Source of the DNA: Candidatus Nanoarchaeia archaeon
GTDB taxonomy: Archaea > Nanobdellota > Nanobdellia > SCGC-AAA011-G17 > JACPNG01
DNA length: 64,000 nucleotides
Reading direction: 5' to 3'
Assembly (NCBI GenBank): GCA_028714095.1
Contig: JAQTMY010000002.1
Span: 264,636-328,635 of the forward strand
The notes beneath the pieces are model-generated. The model saw nothing but the letters and a program-made list of their open reading frames with translations. It was not told the origin of the DNA and ran no database searches. Each line of letters starts with the position of its first letter. The first letter of the stretch is position 1. Positions 39,214 to 50,118 of this stretch are shown one piece after another. A program made the translations under genes and the position numbers.

Positions 39214-40628
39214 TTTTTTAATCTTTTAATTATAGACATAGGGCTTACATACCCGCCCATTAGCTGATGGAATCCTTTAACTCTTTTCTTGAATTCATAA
39301 AAAGAATTCATCTTGGACAACTGATGTTTGACATATCCTGATCTGAAATAAAAGCTTTTCAAAAAGTATTTTTGCATTCTTCTTACCTGTTCTGGTGTAA
39401 AATCCTTTGTTTTTATAACTCCTAATCCCATATAATCCATCTTCTCCCAGTCTAATTCTTCCATCTCACCAAACTTTTTGGCTAACTCAACGACCTCAGT
39501 TCCAGGGAATGGGGTCATAACACTCACCTGGATGCAGTCAGGTTTTATCTCTTTGGCAAATCTCAAGCTTTGTTTCATGTCTCTTATTGTCTCTCCAGGA
39601 GTCCCGACAATAAAAGTAGCCTGTGTAAATATTCCACCTTTGTTAGCTAATCTGAAAGCTCTTCTTACTTGATCTAAGGTAATCCCTTTCTTAAGATAAT
39701 TATCCAAAACATGTTGCACTCCTGACTCAACCCCAAATGAAATAAACTCACATCCATACTGTTTCATTTTTATCAATAAATCCTCATCAACAAGATTAAC
39801 TCTTGTATTGCATCCCCATTTAACCTTAATATTTCTCTGCTCTAAAATTTCAAAGATTTCAATAGTCCATTTTTTGTTCATTGTAAAAGAATCATCATTA
39901 AACCAGATCCCTTTAATATCATAAGTCTTGACTAGAAATTCAATCTCATCAGCATAGTTTTTAGCGCTTCTGAAAAATACTTTTCCACTGCAGTTTAAAT
40001 TAGTTGCACAAAAAGTACAGTGATATGGACATCCTCTTGTACCAATCACAGTAGTGGATGGACTTGGAACAGTCCAGCTTGATCTCCCAACACTATATTC
40101 TAGATATTTATCCATAGGCAACAAATCCCTTGCAGGAAAAGGCAGTTCATCCAGATTTTCAATAAAGGTTTCAGCACCAGTAAAATTAATTTTTCCATTT
40201 TCCTTGTAATAAATTCCCTTTACATTACTAAAACTTTTTCCACCTTCTAAAGCATTTAATAGATTAACCATAACTTTTTCTCCCTGCCCCTTAACAACAA
40301 CATCAAAGCCATAAGAATTAAGCATATCCTCAGGCAAGGTAGAAGGATGAACCCCGCCAGCAACAAAAACAGCATTAGAAACATTATTTCTTAGATCCCT
40401 TACTAGATCTTTCATATCTTTAAGCATATCAGTCATAAAACCTATTCCAATAACATCAGGATTAATTTCCTTGACTTTATTGATTAAATCCTCTCTAGTA
40501 ATATCAAATGTACAATCTATAATATTAACATCCAGACCTTTTTCTCTCATATAAGAAGCTAAATAGGCAATGCCCAAAGGAGGACTACTATAGGGAAAAA
40601 ACCTCGGATATATCAGTAAAGTTTTCAT
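39210..40628 (-). CDS. B12-binding-domain radical SAM protein
   Basis: NPDVIGIGFMTDM, VFVAGGVHPSTLPEDML, VIGTRGCPYHCTFCATNL. Confidence 0.92.
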   Translation of the reverse strand: MKTLLIYPRFFPYSSPPLGIAYLASYMREKGLDVNIIDCTFDITREDLINKVKEINPDVIGIGFMTDMLKDMKDLVRDLRNNVSNAVFVAGGVHPSTLPEDMLNSYGFDVVVKGQGEKVMVNLLNALEGGKSFSNVKGIYYKENGKINFTGAETFIENLDELPFPARDLLPMDKYLEYSVGRSSWTVPSPSTTVIGTRGCPYHCTFCATNLNCSGKVFFRSAKNYADEIEFLVKTYDIKGIWFNDDSFTMNKKWTIEIFEILEQRNIKVKWGCNTRVNLVDEDLLIKMKQYGCEFISFGVESGVQHVLDNYLKKGITLDQVRRAFRLANKGGIFTQATFIVGTPGETIRDMKQSLRFAKEIKPDCIQVSVMTPFPGTEVVELAKKFGEMEELDWEKMDYMGLGVIKTKDFTPEQVRRMQKYFLKSFYFRSGYVKHQLSKMNSFYEFKKRVKGFHQLMGGYVSPMSIIKRLKN

Positions 40629-40658
40629 GTTGTTCTGCCTTGTTTGTTGTTTAAAAAC

Positions 40659-41612
40659 CTATTTCTTTAAAATATAACTAACTTGAATCCCTTTTTTATC
40701 ATCCCCAAGTCTTCTAGCTAATCTATCATATCTTACATATAATGAAAATATGTTTCCGCTCTTAAACTTGTTAACAATCTTAAATCCAGCATCAAGAAAC
40801 ATTTTCTCATATCTTTCTGTTTTCCATAATTTTGTTATTTCTTCAATGAAATTATTGTTCCATCCATGGGCATTTTTTCCTAAAAAATACTTGATTGGAT
40901 TTCTGTAAAATTTCTTGTCTTTTAATGCTTCTTTAATATAGTTGAATTGAGTTCCAATAGATATAAAATGGGCAATATACCATTTAGGCGTTGGAAATGA
41001 GATTAAAACTTCCCCGTCTTTTTTTAAGGTTCTGTACATTTCATTGACATAAAGCTGTTGCTGCTTAACATGTTCTAATACAAAATTAGAAACAAAAAAA
41101 TCAACACAGTTATTTTTAAGAGGAAGATATTCACTATTAGCATAAAAATCTACAGGAGAAAAGGGATCAACAGGAGCATGTGCACTTTTTCCAAAACTAT
41201 ACTCAGTTCCATTAATCTTTAAGTCAATTAATTTCTGTAATCCTTTATGTCCACATCCATTATCAAGAATCAAAGAATTTTCTTTTCCTCTAAGCCTATT
41301 TAAAACAAAATTATTGACAATCTCAGCACTATAACAATATCTTGGATTTTCCTTCCTGACGATGATTTCATTTAAAAATTTTCCATCAGTTTCCTTAAAG
41401 TCTTTTGCAAAACTTTCTATAAACGGATATAAAAAAGGAGTTTCAAATGACAAATTTCCATGAAGATTAATATTTCTTATCGGATAAGCTCTTTTGCATT
41501 CCCCGCAATAAAGCACTTTTCTTCCAAAAACCTCTCCTAATCTTAATCTAGGCCTGCCTGAACAACTAGGACATCCCAATAAATCATACATCTTCTTCGA
41601 TATAGATAACAT
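40659..41612 (-). CDS. SAM methyltransferase with N-terminal zinc-ribbon (Trm112-like)
   Basis: LLGCPSCSGRPRLRLGEVFGRKVLYCGECKRAYPI; LILDNGCGHKGLQKL; FFVSNFVLEHVKQQQLYVNEMYRTLKKDGEVLISFPTP. Confidence 0.8.
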   Translation of the reverse strand: MLSISKKMYDLLGCPSCSGRPRLRLGEVFGRKVLYCGECKRAYPIRNINLHGNLSFETPFLYPFIESFAKDFKETDGKFLNEIIVRKENPRYCYSAEIVNNFVLNRLRGKENSLILDNGCGHKGLQKLIDLKINGTEYSFGKSAHAPVDPFSPVDFYANSEYLPLKNNCVDFFVSNFVLEHVKQQQLYVNEMYRTLKKDGEVLISFPTPKWYIAHFISIGTQFNYIKEALKDKKFYRNPIKYFLGKNAHGWNNNFIEEITKLWKTERYEKMFLDAGFKIVNKFKSGNIFSLYVRYDRLARRLGDDKKGIQVSYILKK

Positions 41613-41654
41613 TGTTAAAAGCCACTAAAGAAAATTTAATAAGATTTCTAAAGT

Positions 41655-42542
41655 CTATCCTCTAGGTTTTTCCTTCTTAAATACATAAAGACTCCCAATC
41701 AAAACTACCGCTAAAAGATAATAGAAAACTCTCACAATCAGGTAACAGGCCAAAACAACCTCTTTGATTAATCCACAAGGACCATATAAAACAATCGCAG
41801 CCCCCTCTCTAATCCCCCACCCACTTATAGTAATAGGTAAAGAAGACAAAAGGAGTATAGCCATGTTAAGCAAAACAACAGTGACTAAATCAATACTAAA
41901 TCCAAATCCCCTGAATATAAACCAGAAGGCAATACCTACTACAATCCATTTGAATATGGTAAGCAAAAAGTTAACGATTATCAGTCCAGAAGAATTTTTT
42001 ATATAATTCCTGAACATTCCAAAATACTTCATATATCTCCTAACAACCCACTCCTTGAATATTATAAACAAAACCAGAACCAAGATTCCAAATCCTACTA
42101 AGAGATAGATTCCTATTTTAAATGAGAATAATTCAGGTAGAACAAACAAAGAAAATAAAATTAGAACAAAAACGGTAATAAGCTTATCAAGAATCATTGC
42201 AAATATTGAATTTTCATATCTGACACTATATTTTTTCAAAAATAAAGCAATTGAAAACTCCCCAAGTCTCCCAGGCAGAAACAAGCCATAACTCCAGCTG
42301 AGAAGATAGCTCTTAAAGAACAAATCAAATCTAATCCTCTCAGGAATAAACAAAAAAACACAATATCCAGAAACAAAAAGAGACATTAAAAGTAAAATAA
42401 ATGCAGCAACAACATAAAACCAATTTAAACTTTCAAAAGCCTCAAATAATAAGTTAAAATCAACCTTAAATAAAATAAAAAGAAGTATACCTAAAGAAAC
42501 AATTACTTTCAAAAAACTCCTCAACATCCTTTTTCTATCCAT
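41655..42542 (-). CDS. UPF0104/lysylphosphatidylglycerol synthase-type membrane protein
   Basis: Multi-TM; SYLLSWSYGLFLPGRLGEFSIALFLKKYSV and PITISGWGIREGAAIVLYGPCG. Confidence 0.8.
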   Translation of the reverse strand: MDRKRMLRSFLKVIVSLGILLFILFKVDFNLLFEAFESLNWFYVVAAFILLLMSLFVSGYCVFLFIPERIRFDLFFKSYLLSWSYGLFLPGRLGEFSIALFLKKYSVRYENSIFAMILDKLITVFVLILFSLFVLPELFSFKIGIYLLVGFGILVLVLFIIFKEWVVRRYMKYFGMFRNYIKNSSGLIIVNFLLTIFKWIVVGIAFWFIFRGFGFSIDLVTVVLLNMAILLLSSLPITISGWGIREGAAIVLYGPCGLIKEVVLACYLIVRVFYYLLAVVLIGSLYVFKKEKPRG

Positions 42543-42544
42543 TT

Positions 42545-44008
42545 TTAATCCCTATAAAATATTATTCTTGAAATGATTGAGCTTACTCCCCTAGATATTC
42601 TCCTTATGTCTTTTAAGTTCTTTATAGACTTAACGTTCTGGAAAATAACTCTTGGAGAACTATAATATCTTAGGTTCATTTTCCTTATTATTCCGTTTAA
42701 TTCTTTCTTAGACATATATTTGGTTTTCATAACCGCGCCATGGCACCCATCAAAATCCTCCCATGAATCATACTCAAATAAATTAAGAGCTTTTGCTTCT
42801 TCATATAATTTTGTTCCTGGAAACGCAGCAGCCAATGTAAACTGCACATAATCAGCATGGACTTGCCTGGCAAATTTTATTGTTTCATTTATTGTTTCTT
42901 TGGATTCCTCAGGCAATCCGATAACAAAACTTCCAGAGGCCATAATCCCGACTTTTTTAGTCAGATTAACAGCATTAATTATTTGTTCTTTAGTTATTCC
43001 TTTAGAAGATGTTTTTAATATCTTGTCGCTGCCGGATTCAAAACCGTAGAAAATATCCTTGCATCCTGCCTTTTTCATTAACCTTAAGGTTTCTTCATCA
43101 ACATTATTCACTCTTGCCATGCATCTCCATATAAGATTAATCTTTCTCCTAATCAGTTCATTGCATAATTCTTTTACTCTTTCCTTGTCTATCAGAAAAG
43201 AATCATCATCAAAATAGATTTCATCTATGTTATAGTTTCTCTTGAGAAATTCTATTTCATCAGCCACATTCTTTGCAGATCTTGCCCTGAACCTATGTCC
43301 ATATAATGTGTCAGGCCACAGGCAAAAAGTGCATCTGTAAGGACATCCTCTAGTGGATATTAACAATGCAGCTTTCCTTCCAGTATAAAACGCCTGCTGA
43401 TACCTTTCAATTCTAAAATCCTCTCTGTCAGCAAAAGGCAGTTCATCCAGATTTTCAATTAATTCTCTTGGAACATTAATAACTATTTTATCTTTTTCTC
43501 TGTAAGTAATTCCTTTAATGTCCTTGAATCCTCTTTTCTTGGAATAATTTTTGCATAATTCCAATAAGGTATAATCAAGCTCTCCTTTTATTATAACATC
43601 AACAAATTTATAATTTTCAATAATCTCTTTGTCAAAATAACTTGCATGAGGCCCCCATAAAACAACCAGACAATTAACTTCTTTTTTAATCTGAAAAGCA
43701 GTCTCCAAATCATGCATTATTGAAGGCGTAGAAACTTCCAGTAAAATAATTTCAGGATTGAATTTCTTGACATAATCAACAAAAGAAATAATTCCAAACT
43801 CTTTATCTACAGCATCAACTCCCTTTGCATCAAGACCATTTTTCTTAAGAACAGCCAAAGCAGTCGCTAAATAAATTGGAAAAGTTAAAACTTTATCCCC
43901 TCTCCTGTGTGGCCATCTGATATTTGTCCTTGTTCCATATCCCTCTCCAGGCCATGGAGGATTAGCAATTAGAACCCTCATCTTAATCAATATTTCTCCA
44001 AACAACAA
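42545..44008 (-). CDS. B12-binding-domain radical SAM protein
   Basis: LLISTRGCPYRCTFCLWPDTLYG; likely start ATG at residue 11 (MRVLIANPPWPGEGYGTRTNIRWP). Confidence 0.92.
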   Translation of the reverse strand: MLFGEILIKMRVLIANPPWPGEGYGTRTNIRWPHRRGDKVLTFPIYLATALAVLKKNGLDAKGVDAVDKEFGIISFVDYVKKFNPEIILLEVSTPSIMHDLETAFQIKKEVNCLVVLWGPHASYFDKEIIENYKFVDVIIKGELDYTLLELCKNYSKKRGFKDIKGITYREKDKIVINVPRELIENLDELPFADREDFRIERYQQAFYTGRKAALLISTRGCPYRCTFCLWPDTLYGHRFRARSAKNVADEIEFLKRNYNIDEIYFDDDSFLIDKERVKELCNELIRRKINLIWRCMARVNNVDEETLRLMKKAGCKDIFYGFESGSDKILKTSSKGITKEQIINAVNLTKKVGIMASGSFVIGLPEESKETINETIKFARQVHADYVQFTLAAAFPGTKLYEEAKALNLFEYDSWEDFDGCHGAVMKTKYMSKKELNGIIRKMNLRYYSSPRVIFQNVKSIKNLKDIRRISRGVSSIISRIIFYRD

Positions 44009-44041
44009 CCTATTTAAAGGTTATTGTAATAGAAAATCACC

Positions 44042-45175
44042 ATGAAACAAAACCAGTTCTCCAGGACAGAGCAGCTAGGATATTTCATACTTTCAAGGCT
44101 TCCTTTTAAAAAAAATATATTAAATCTACTAAACAAAAAAAGGTTAAGTAATATTAAAAAATCAAAAACCCCTTTAAATCTTGTTTACTATATAACCAAT
44201 AACTGCAATCTAAGATGCAGGCATTGTTTTTACTGGAAAAGTCTTAACAAGAATAACAAGAATGAACTAAACCAGGATGAATTAACAAAGATAGCAAAAA
44301 GTCTGAAGCATCCACTAAATGTCTTGTCAATCACTGGGGGGGAGCCATTTTTAAGAAAAGATATCGTAGAAGTCTGCAGCATTTTCTATAAATACAATAA
44401 CACAAAAAGGATTAACATAACAACAAACGGTTTTGATTCAGAATTTATCTATGAGTCTGTAAAAAGAATTTTAAATAATAATCCAAGAAAAAGGCTTACA
44501 ATATTTATTTCTCTTGATGGTATGGAAGATACCCATAATAAGATAAGGAACAACAAAAATGCATTCGCAAAGGTAACAGAAACAATAAAAAGATTAAAAC
44601 AGATTAATAATCCAAATCTTTCTTTATTAATTGCAACAACAATCTATAAGGAAAATTTCAAGGAACTTCCTGAATTAATAAGATATCTGAAGCAATTTAA
44701 TATTATCCATAAATTCAATTTACTGAGAAACAGCTCTATGGTTTCATGCGTTGATAAGGATCTTACATATAACTTCAGCCCGCAATATTTCCATCCCCTT
44801 GAAAAAGAAGAACTATTCCAGGTTTATTCCTTAATAAAAGAAAATATAACAAATTTATCATCAAAAGTTGAAGCACTGAAAATAAGAAATTCAATAGAAA
44901 TAATCCTAAACAAAACCTCTCCTGTAAGATGTCTTGCAACATATACCGATGTGGTTTTATTCCCAGAAGGAAATATTTCAATCTGCGAACCAACAAAGAT
45001 CTTTACAAACATAAGGAATTATGACTATGATTTTTACAGGTTATGGAACTCCGAGGAAACCAAAAAAGTAAAAGAAAAATTAAGTAATTGTAAATGCATT
45101 CAGCCAGAAAATTTGTTAAATTCAATGAAATATGATACAGAAACTCTTACAAAAGTGTTCTCTCGCAAATACTGA
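44042..45175 (+). CDS. Radical SAM/SPASM-like protein
   Basis: YYITNNCNLRCRHCFYWKSL, LSITGGEPFLRKDIVEV, C-terminal CLATYTDVVLFPEGNISICEPTKIF. Confidence 0.9.
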   Translation: MKQNQFSRTEQLGYFILSRLPFKKNILNLLNKKRLSNIKKSKTPLNLVYYITNNCNLRCRHCFYWKSLNKNNKNELNQDELTKIAKSLKHPLNVLSITGGEPFLRKDIVEVCSIFYKYNNTKRINITTNGFDSEFIYESVKRILNNNPRKRLTIFISLDGMEDTHNKIRNNKNAFAKVTETIKRLKQINNPNLSLLIATTIYKENFKELPELIRYLKQFNIIHKFNLLRNSSMVSCVDKDLTYNFSPQYFHPLEKEELFQVYSLIKENITNLSSKVEALKIRNSIEIILNKTSPVRCLATYTDVVLFPEGNISICEPTKIFTNIRNYDYDFYRLWNSEETKKVKEKLSNCKCIQPENLLNSMKYDTETLTKVFSRKY

Positions 45176-46307
45176 CAATCTCATCAGCCAAAACATCATC
45201 ATCAAAATTCTTAGAATCAATAAATCCATTCTTCCTTATCTTTTCCCTGAGCTTATTACTATCATATAACATTAAAATTTTATCAGCTAAATCATTGGCA
45301 TCCCCCACCTTATATAATAATCCATTTTCTTTGTCTCTCACTACTTCCTTGATAGAAGTCAGATTAGGAGCAATTATCGGGATGTTGCATGCCCAGTACT
45401 CAAAGGTCCTTAAAGTAATTCTTATTTTTCCAGACAGTTTATCAGGCAAAATAACTAAGCCAAGGTCAGCATCAGACATATATTGCCTGACCTCATCCTG
45501 ACTAACCCATCCAGTAAACTTAAATCTTTTATTCAATCCCTTATTCTCAACCTGTTCTTTAAGGATAGGTAACATTTTGCCATCGCCAACTACCCAGCAT
45601 TCAAAGTTTTTTATCTTATCAGCAATCTTTTCAACACAGGGAACTAAAATATCCAAGCCATCCTGAGGGTCCATCCCTCCTTGTATAATCATAACAAATT
45701 TATTGTCTTTTCTTTTTCTAGAAGGATAAAATACATCTAAATCCACTCCGTCATAAACAACATCAATCTTTCTTTTGTATTTTTCTTCGAGGTAACTCTT
45801 GATAAATTTTGTATTGCTGATTATATGATCTGCTCTTTTCATTGTCCATCTTTCAAAAAAGCTCGCGATCCTGAACATTAATCTCTTTGAGAATTTATCA
45901 GCACTATCCTTTACAAATTCAGCAACAAAGTCTGTAGGATCAAAAACAACAGGGATCTTTAAAATCTTCCCAGCAAGAACAGCAGGAAACCCGCATAGGG
46001 CATTATGGGCAAAAATAAGATTTATTTTATGTTTTTTTGCAAGCCTTAAGGTCCTGAAAAACAGAAAAGGATTATACATTGCATACTTGATTATTTTTTT
46101 AGGGTCATGCCTGTTTATGTATTTCATCTTGACAAAATTAATTCCTGTTTTATGTTTCGCTTCTTCTTCACTAATTTCAATGGGACAGAATAAATAACAG
46201 TCATAATCCAATCTATCAAATGCCCTTGCAACAGCATAAACTCTAGGTGCTCCACCCCCTTTATTGGGAATTACCATGTCATTTACCATCAAAAGCACGT
46301 TTGTCAT
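45147..46307 (-). CDS. GT4 glycosyltransferase
   Basis: NKGGGAPRVYAVARAFDRL, VVYDGVDLDVFYPS, IQGGMDPQDGLDILV, RTFEYWACNIPIIAPNLTSIKEVV. Confidence 0.88.
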   Translation of the reverse strand: MTNVLLMVNDMVIPNKGGGAPRVYAVARAFDRLDYDCYLFCPIEISEEEAKHKTGINFVKMKYINRHDPKKIIKYAMYNPFLFFRTLRLAKKHKINLIFAHNALCGFPAVLAGKILKIPVVFDPTDFVAEFVKDSADKFSKRLMFRIASFFERWTMKRADHIISNTKFIKSYLEEKYKRKIDVVYDGVDLDVFYPSRKRKDNKFVMIIQGGMDPQDGLDILVPCVEKIADKIKNFECWVVGDGKMLPILKEQVENKGLNKRFKFTGWVSQDEVRQYMSDADLGLVILPDKLSGKIRITLRTFEYWACNIPIIAPNLTSIKEVVRDKENGLLYKVGDANDLADKILMLYDSNKLREKIRKNGFIDSKNFDDDVLADEIVSICERTLL

Positions 46308-46392
46308 CTATTTTCAATAAGAAAAACAACTATTTAAAAATTATTGATGAGTTAAAACATATATTTATAAATAAATCAAACTGCCTAATGGC

Positions 46393-47925
46393 GTGAAAAA
46401 CGAGGGACTAAGAAAAATTTCTGAGGGTGCATTAATTGTATTAGTTGGGATAGTTCTTTCCAAACTATTGGGTTATGTCTACAGATTTATCGTAGCAAGA
46501 ACAGGAACAGAAACCTATGGAATGATTTCAACAGGATTGGCGGCATTTAGTATATTAAGCACAATCGCCCTCTTAGGATTAGACTATGCAGTAACAAGAT
46601 ATGTCTCATTTTACAACCAAAAAGCAAAATCTGAAAGATTAACATCCACAATAAAATCTGCCTTGGGGATAACAACAATAACATCAATAATCCTCGGGGT
46701 TGTTTTATTTGTATTTTCAGACCAGATAGCAGTCTCATTATTCCACGTTCCGGCCCTTTCAAACGTATTAAAAATATTCTCATTTGCAATCCCATTAGCA
46801 TCAATAAGGAACATATTCCTTGCAGCAGCAAGAGGATTCAAAAAAATAGAGTATGAAGTTTATTCAAAAAACCTATTGGAAAATATTTCAAGGATAATTT
46901 TCACAATAATAGCAATAATAATTGGTTCAAATTTAATAGGCATTTCAGTAGCCTATGTTTTGGGGATTTTAATTAGCCTAATCCTCTCATTTTATCTCTC
47001 AGAAAAACTAATATCCATAATCAGGGAAAAAAGCAACATCTCAATGAGCAAAGAACTTCTTACCTACTCTATCCCACTAACTGTTTCAACAATATTTATT
47101 TTGTTCACAATGTGGATAGATACCTTAATGATTGGATTTTTCAGGACAATGTCAGAGGTTGGAGTGTACAACGCAGTCATGCCACTATCCCAGATGATGC
47201 ATATTTTCACAATGGCATTAGTCAGTTTATTTTTACCTGTAATAACAGAATTTTATGCAAGAGACCAGACAAATGAGATAGGAAAAACCTACAAAGTGAT
47301 GTTAAAGTGGACAGCAATGGTAAATATATTCTTCCTGTTCCTGTTCATATTCTTCCCATCTCAGATTCTTACAATATTGTTTGGCCAGAGTTACGCAATA
47401 GGAAAAACCGCATTGATAATAATCTCGTTAGGTTATTTCATTTACTCTTTTTCATTGGTGTCTTTCCAGGTTTTGATAACATTCAAGAAAACACTTCCAA
47501 TAATGTACATATCAATCATAACTACTTTAATAAATGTGGTTCTTAACTACTTCCTTATCCCGAAGATGGGAATAGATGGGGCGGCAATATCAACTTCGGT
47601 TTCCTTTGTAATATTCACAGTAATAATATTTATTTATAGTATAAAACTTACTGAATCAAATCCTCTTGACCCAAGATTACTCAATGTATTTGCATCTGCA
47701 ACAATAACTTTCATATTGCTCTTGCTAACAAGAAAAATGTTTTACATGAGCAACAAAATACCCTACATAATAATTCTTACCATTATCTTTGGGTTAATTT
47801 ACCTTGTTTGCCTATTGTTAACTAAATCTTTCAGCAGAGAAGATGTTTTTGTCATAAAAGATATTCAGCAAAAAACAAGGATTAACTTTAATCCAGTAAA
47901 TAACCTACTAAGGAGATTTATATAA
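46393..47925 (+). CDS. Oligosaccharide flippase (MATE/Wzx-like), GTG start
   Basis: Multi-TM polysaccharide transporter pattern: GALIVLVGIVLSKLLGYVYRFIVARTGTETYGMISTGLAAFSI. Confidence 0.9.
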   Translation: MKNEGLRKISEGALIVLVGIVLSKLLGYVYRFIVARTGTETYGMISTGLAAFSILSTIALLGLDYAVTRYVSFYNQKAKSERLTSTIKSALGITTITSIILGVVLFVFSDQIAVSLFHVPALSNVLKIFSFAIPLASIRNIFLAAARGFKKIEYEVYSKNLLENISRIIFTIIAIIIGSNLIGISVAYVLGILISLILSFYLSEKLISIIREKSNISMSKELLTYSIPLTVSTIFILFTMWIDTLMIGFFRTMSEVGVYNAVMPLSQMMHIFTMALVSLFLPVITEFYARDQTNEIGKTYKVMLKWTAMVNIFFLFLFIFFPSQILTILFGQSYAIGKTALIIISLGYFIYSFSLVSFQVLITFKKTLPIMYISIITTLINVVLNYFLIPKMGIDGAAISTSVSFVIFTVIIFIYSIKLTESNPLDPRLLNVFASATITFILLLLTRKMFYMSNKIPYIIILTIIFGLIYLVCLLLTKSFSREDVFVIKDIQQKTRINFNPVNNLLRRFI

Positions 47926-48000
47926 TCTCTATTAAACTAAACACAAAAACATATATTAGATGTATAAAAACCTTATAAAAGCAACATCTATCTCAACAAA

Positions 48001-48114
48001 ATGCAATTTGAAGAAGACACAACCTCAAGAAAAAAAGGAAAGATAATTGGATTTATTTTAGCTTTGATAGTCTTCATAACTATAATAACTCTTATCAAAA
48101 CATTTATACTATGA
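48001..48114 (+). CDS. Small single-TM protein (37 aa)
   Basis: MQFEEDTTSRKKGKIIGFILALIVFITIITLIKTFIL; stop overlaps next ATG. Confidence 0.5.
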   Translation: MQFEEDTTSRKKGKIIGFILALIVFITIITLIKTFIL

Positions 48115-48356
48115 ACAAGGAATTTTTTAAGGGGATAAAGGAAGGATTTAATTTATTTGGTAACTTCATTGGGAGAATTGTAAATTTTGTACTTTTACTG
48201 ATAATCTATATTATTGCTGTAGGTCCGACATTTACTGTGTCAAGAATATCAAAAAAACATTTCCTTGACATAAAAAAGAATAAATTCAAGGAAACCTATT
48301 GGATTAAAAAACAATCAGGAGGAGAATCTATAGATTCATTCTATAGGCAGTTCTAA
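48111..48356 (+). CDS. Small membrane protein preceding carbamoyltransferase (SxtJ-neighbourhood type)
   Basis: Hydrophobic core IVNFVLLLIIYIIAVGPTFTVSRI; coupled to carbamoyltransferase gene. Confidence 0.6.
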   Translation: MNKEFFKGIKEGFNLFGNFIGRIVNFVLLLIIYIIAVGPTFTVSRISKKHFLDIKKNKFKETYWIKKQSGGESIDSFYRQF

Positions 48357-48357
48357 A

Positions 48358-50118
48358 ATGTATGTCCTAGGCATTTCTTGTTTCTATCATGATTCCTCTG
48401 CATCGTTGGTAAAAGATGGAAAAGTAATTGCAGCATCCCAAGAAGAGAGATTTACAAGAAAAAAACACGACATTTCCTTTCCAATCAACTCAATAAAATA
48501 CTGTTTAGAAGAGGCTAAGATAAACATAAACCAGATTGATTATATTGCATATTATGAAAAACCAATGCAAAAGTTTGAAAGGGTTTTGCATCAGGTCATT
48601 GAAAAATTCCCATTCAGTTTCTACATGTTTTACAAAGCAATGCCTTCATGGATAAGTGAAAAATTAAGGATAAGGAAGATAATAAAAAAGAAGTTAGGTT
48701 ATACAAAAGACATTTTGTTCATAGAACACCACATGTGCCATGCAGCAAGCTCATATCTAACTAGCCCTTTTAAGGAAGCAGCAATATTGACAATAGATGG
48801 GGTTGGGGAATGGGATACAACAACTCTGGGATATGCAAAAGATAACAAGATAATAATAAGCAAGAGATTGATATTCCCCCATAGTGTTGGTTTGCTTTAC
48901 AGCACTGTGACTGCATTCCTCGGTTTTAGTGTTAATAATTCTGAATACAAAGTAATGGGCCTCAGTCCATATGGAAGAAGGGATAAATCAAATCCTTACT
49001 ATCATAAATTCAAAAAAATAATTAATATTAAGGAAGACGGCAGCTTTGAGATGGATATGGATTATTTCTGTTATCATTATAAGGTTTACATGCCAAGCAA
49101 AAAATTCATAGGAGAATTCGGCCCTGCAAGAAAAAAAGAATCTGGAATAACTCAAAGGCATAAGGACATTGCAGCAGGCCTTCAGATGATAACTGAAGAA
49201 ATAATATTAAAAATGCTTAATCATTTGCATAAGGAAACAAATATTCCTAATTTATGTCTTGCCGGAGGAGTTGGTCTCAATTCAGTTGCAAATGGTAAGA
49301 TATTGAAAAATACTCCATTCAAGGACGTATTTATACAGCCAGATGCAGGAGATGGCGGAACAAGCATGGGTGCAGCACTTTATGCTTACTATTCTTTGCT
49401 AAACCCAAAAACCGAAAGAAAGGATTTTATGAAAACAGCCTACCTAGGGCCAAAGTATTCAACAATGGAAATAAAAGAATTCCTTGATAAAAACAAAATA
49501 AAATATTCTATATATGAATATGAAAAAGAATTGATTAAAGATGTTGTCGATTTATTGTTGGATGATAACGTTATCGGTTGGTTCCAGGGCAGGATGGAGT
49601 GGGGTCCAAGAGCATTGGGAGCAAGGAGCATATTATCAAATCCAACAAATCCCGAGATGCAGGAAATTTTAAACCTTAAGGTAAAGCACAGAGAAAAGTT
49701 CAGGCCATTTGCTCCAGTTGTATGTGAAGACGATGCAAAAAAATATTTTGAATGCGATCTTCCAATACCAAGGCCAACAGATTTTATGTTGATGGTATAT
49801 CCAATAAAAAAACAATATCATAAAGAAATTCCTGCAGTGACGCATGTAGATGGCTCTGGAAGACTGCAAACAATAAGGAAAGAGGACAATCCTCTTTATT
49901 ATTCTCTAATAAAAGAATTTGGAAAATATTCAGGAACTCCAATACTAATTAATACCTCATTTAATATAAGAGGAGAACCCATAGTAATGTCTCCCTATCA
50001 TGCCTATAGGTGTATGATGGGCACAGGAATAGATTATTTAATAATTGACAAATTCCTAATAAAAAGATCAGATAACCCAAAAGACATATGGGATAGTGAA
50101 AAATATGCCAAGGACTAG
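48358..50118 (+). CDS. NodU/CmcH-family carbamoyltransferase
   Basis: MYVLGISCFYHDSSASLVKDGKVIAASQEERFTRKKHD, EHHMCHAASSYLTSPF, LAGGVGLNSVANGKIL, GRMEWGPRALGARSIL. Confidence 0.95.
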   Translation: MYVLGISCFYHDSSASLVKDGKVIAASQEERFTRKKHDISFPINSIKYCLEEAKININQIDYIAYYEKPMQKFERVLHQVIEKFPFSFYMFYKAMPSWISEKLRIRKIIKKKLGYTKDILFIEHHMCHAASSYLTSPFKEAAILTIDGVGEWDTTTLGYAKDNKIIISKRLIFPHSVGLLYSTVTAFLGFSVNNSEYKVMGLSPYGRRDKSNPYYHKFKKIINIKEDGSFEMDMDYFCYHYKVYMPSKKFIGEFGPARKKESGITQRHKDIAAGLQMITEEIILKMLNHLHKETNIPNLCLAGGVGLNSVANGKILKNTPFKDVFIQPDAGDGGTSMGAALYAYYSLLNPKTERKDFMKTAYLGPKYSTMEIKEFLDKNKIKYSIYEYEKELIKDVVDLLLDDNVIGWFQGRMEWGPRALGARSILSNPTNPEMQEILNLKVKHREKFRPFAPVVCEDDAKKYFECDLPIPRPTDFMLMVYPIKKQYHKEIPAVTHVDGSGRLQTIRKEDNPLYYSLIKEFGKYSGTPILINTSFNIRGEPIVMSPYHAYRCMMGTGIDYLIIDKFLIKRSDNPKDIWDSEKYAKD

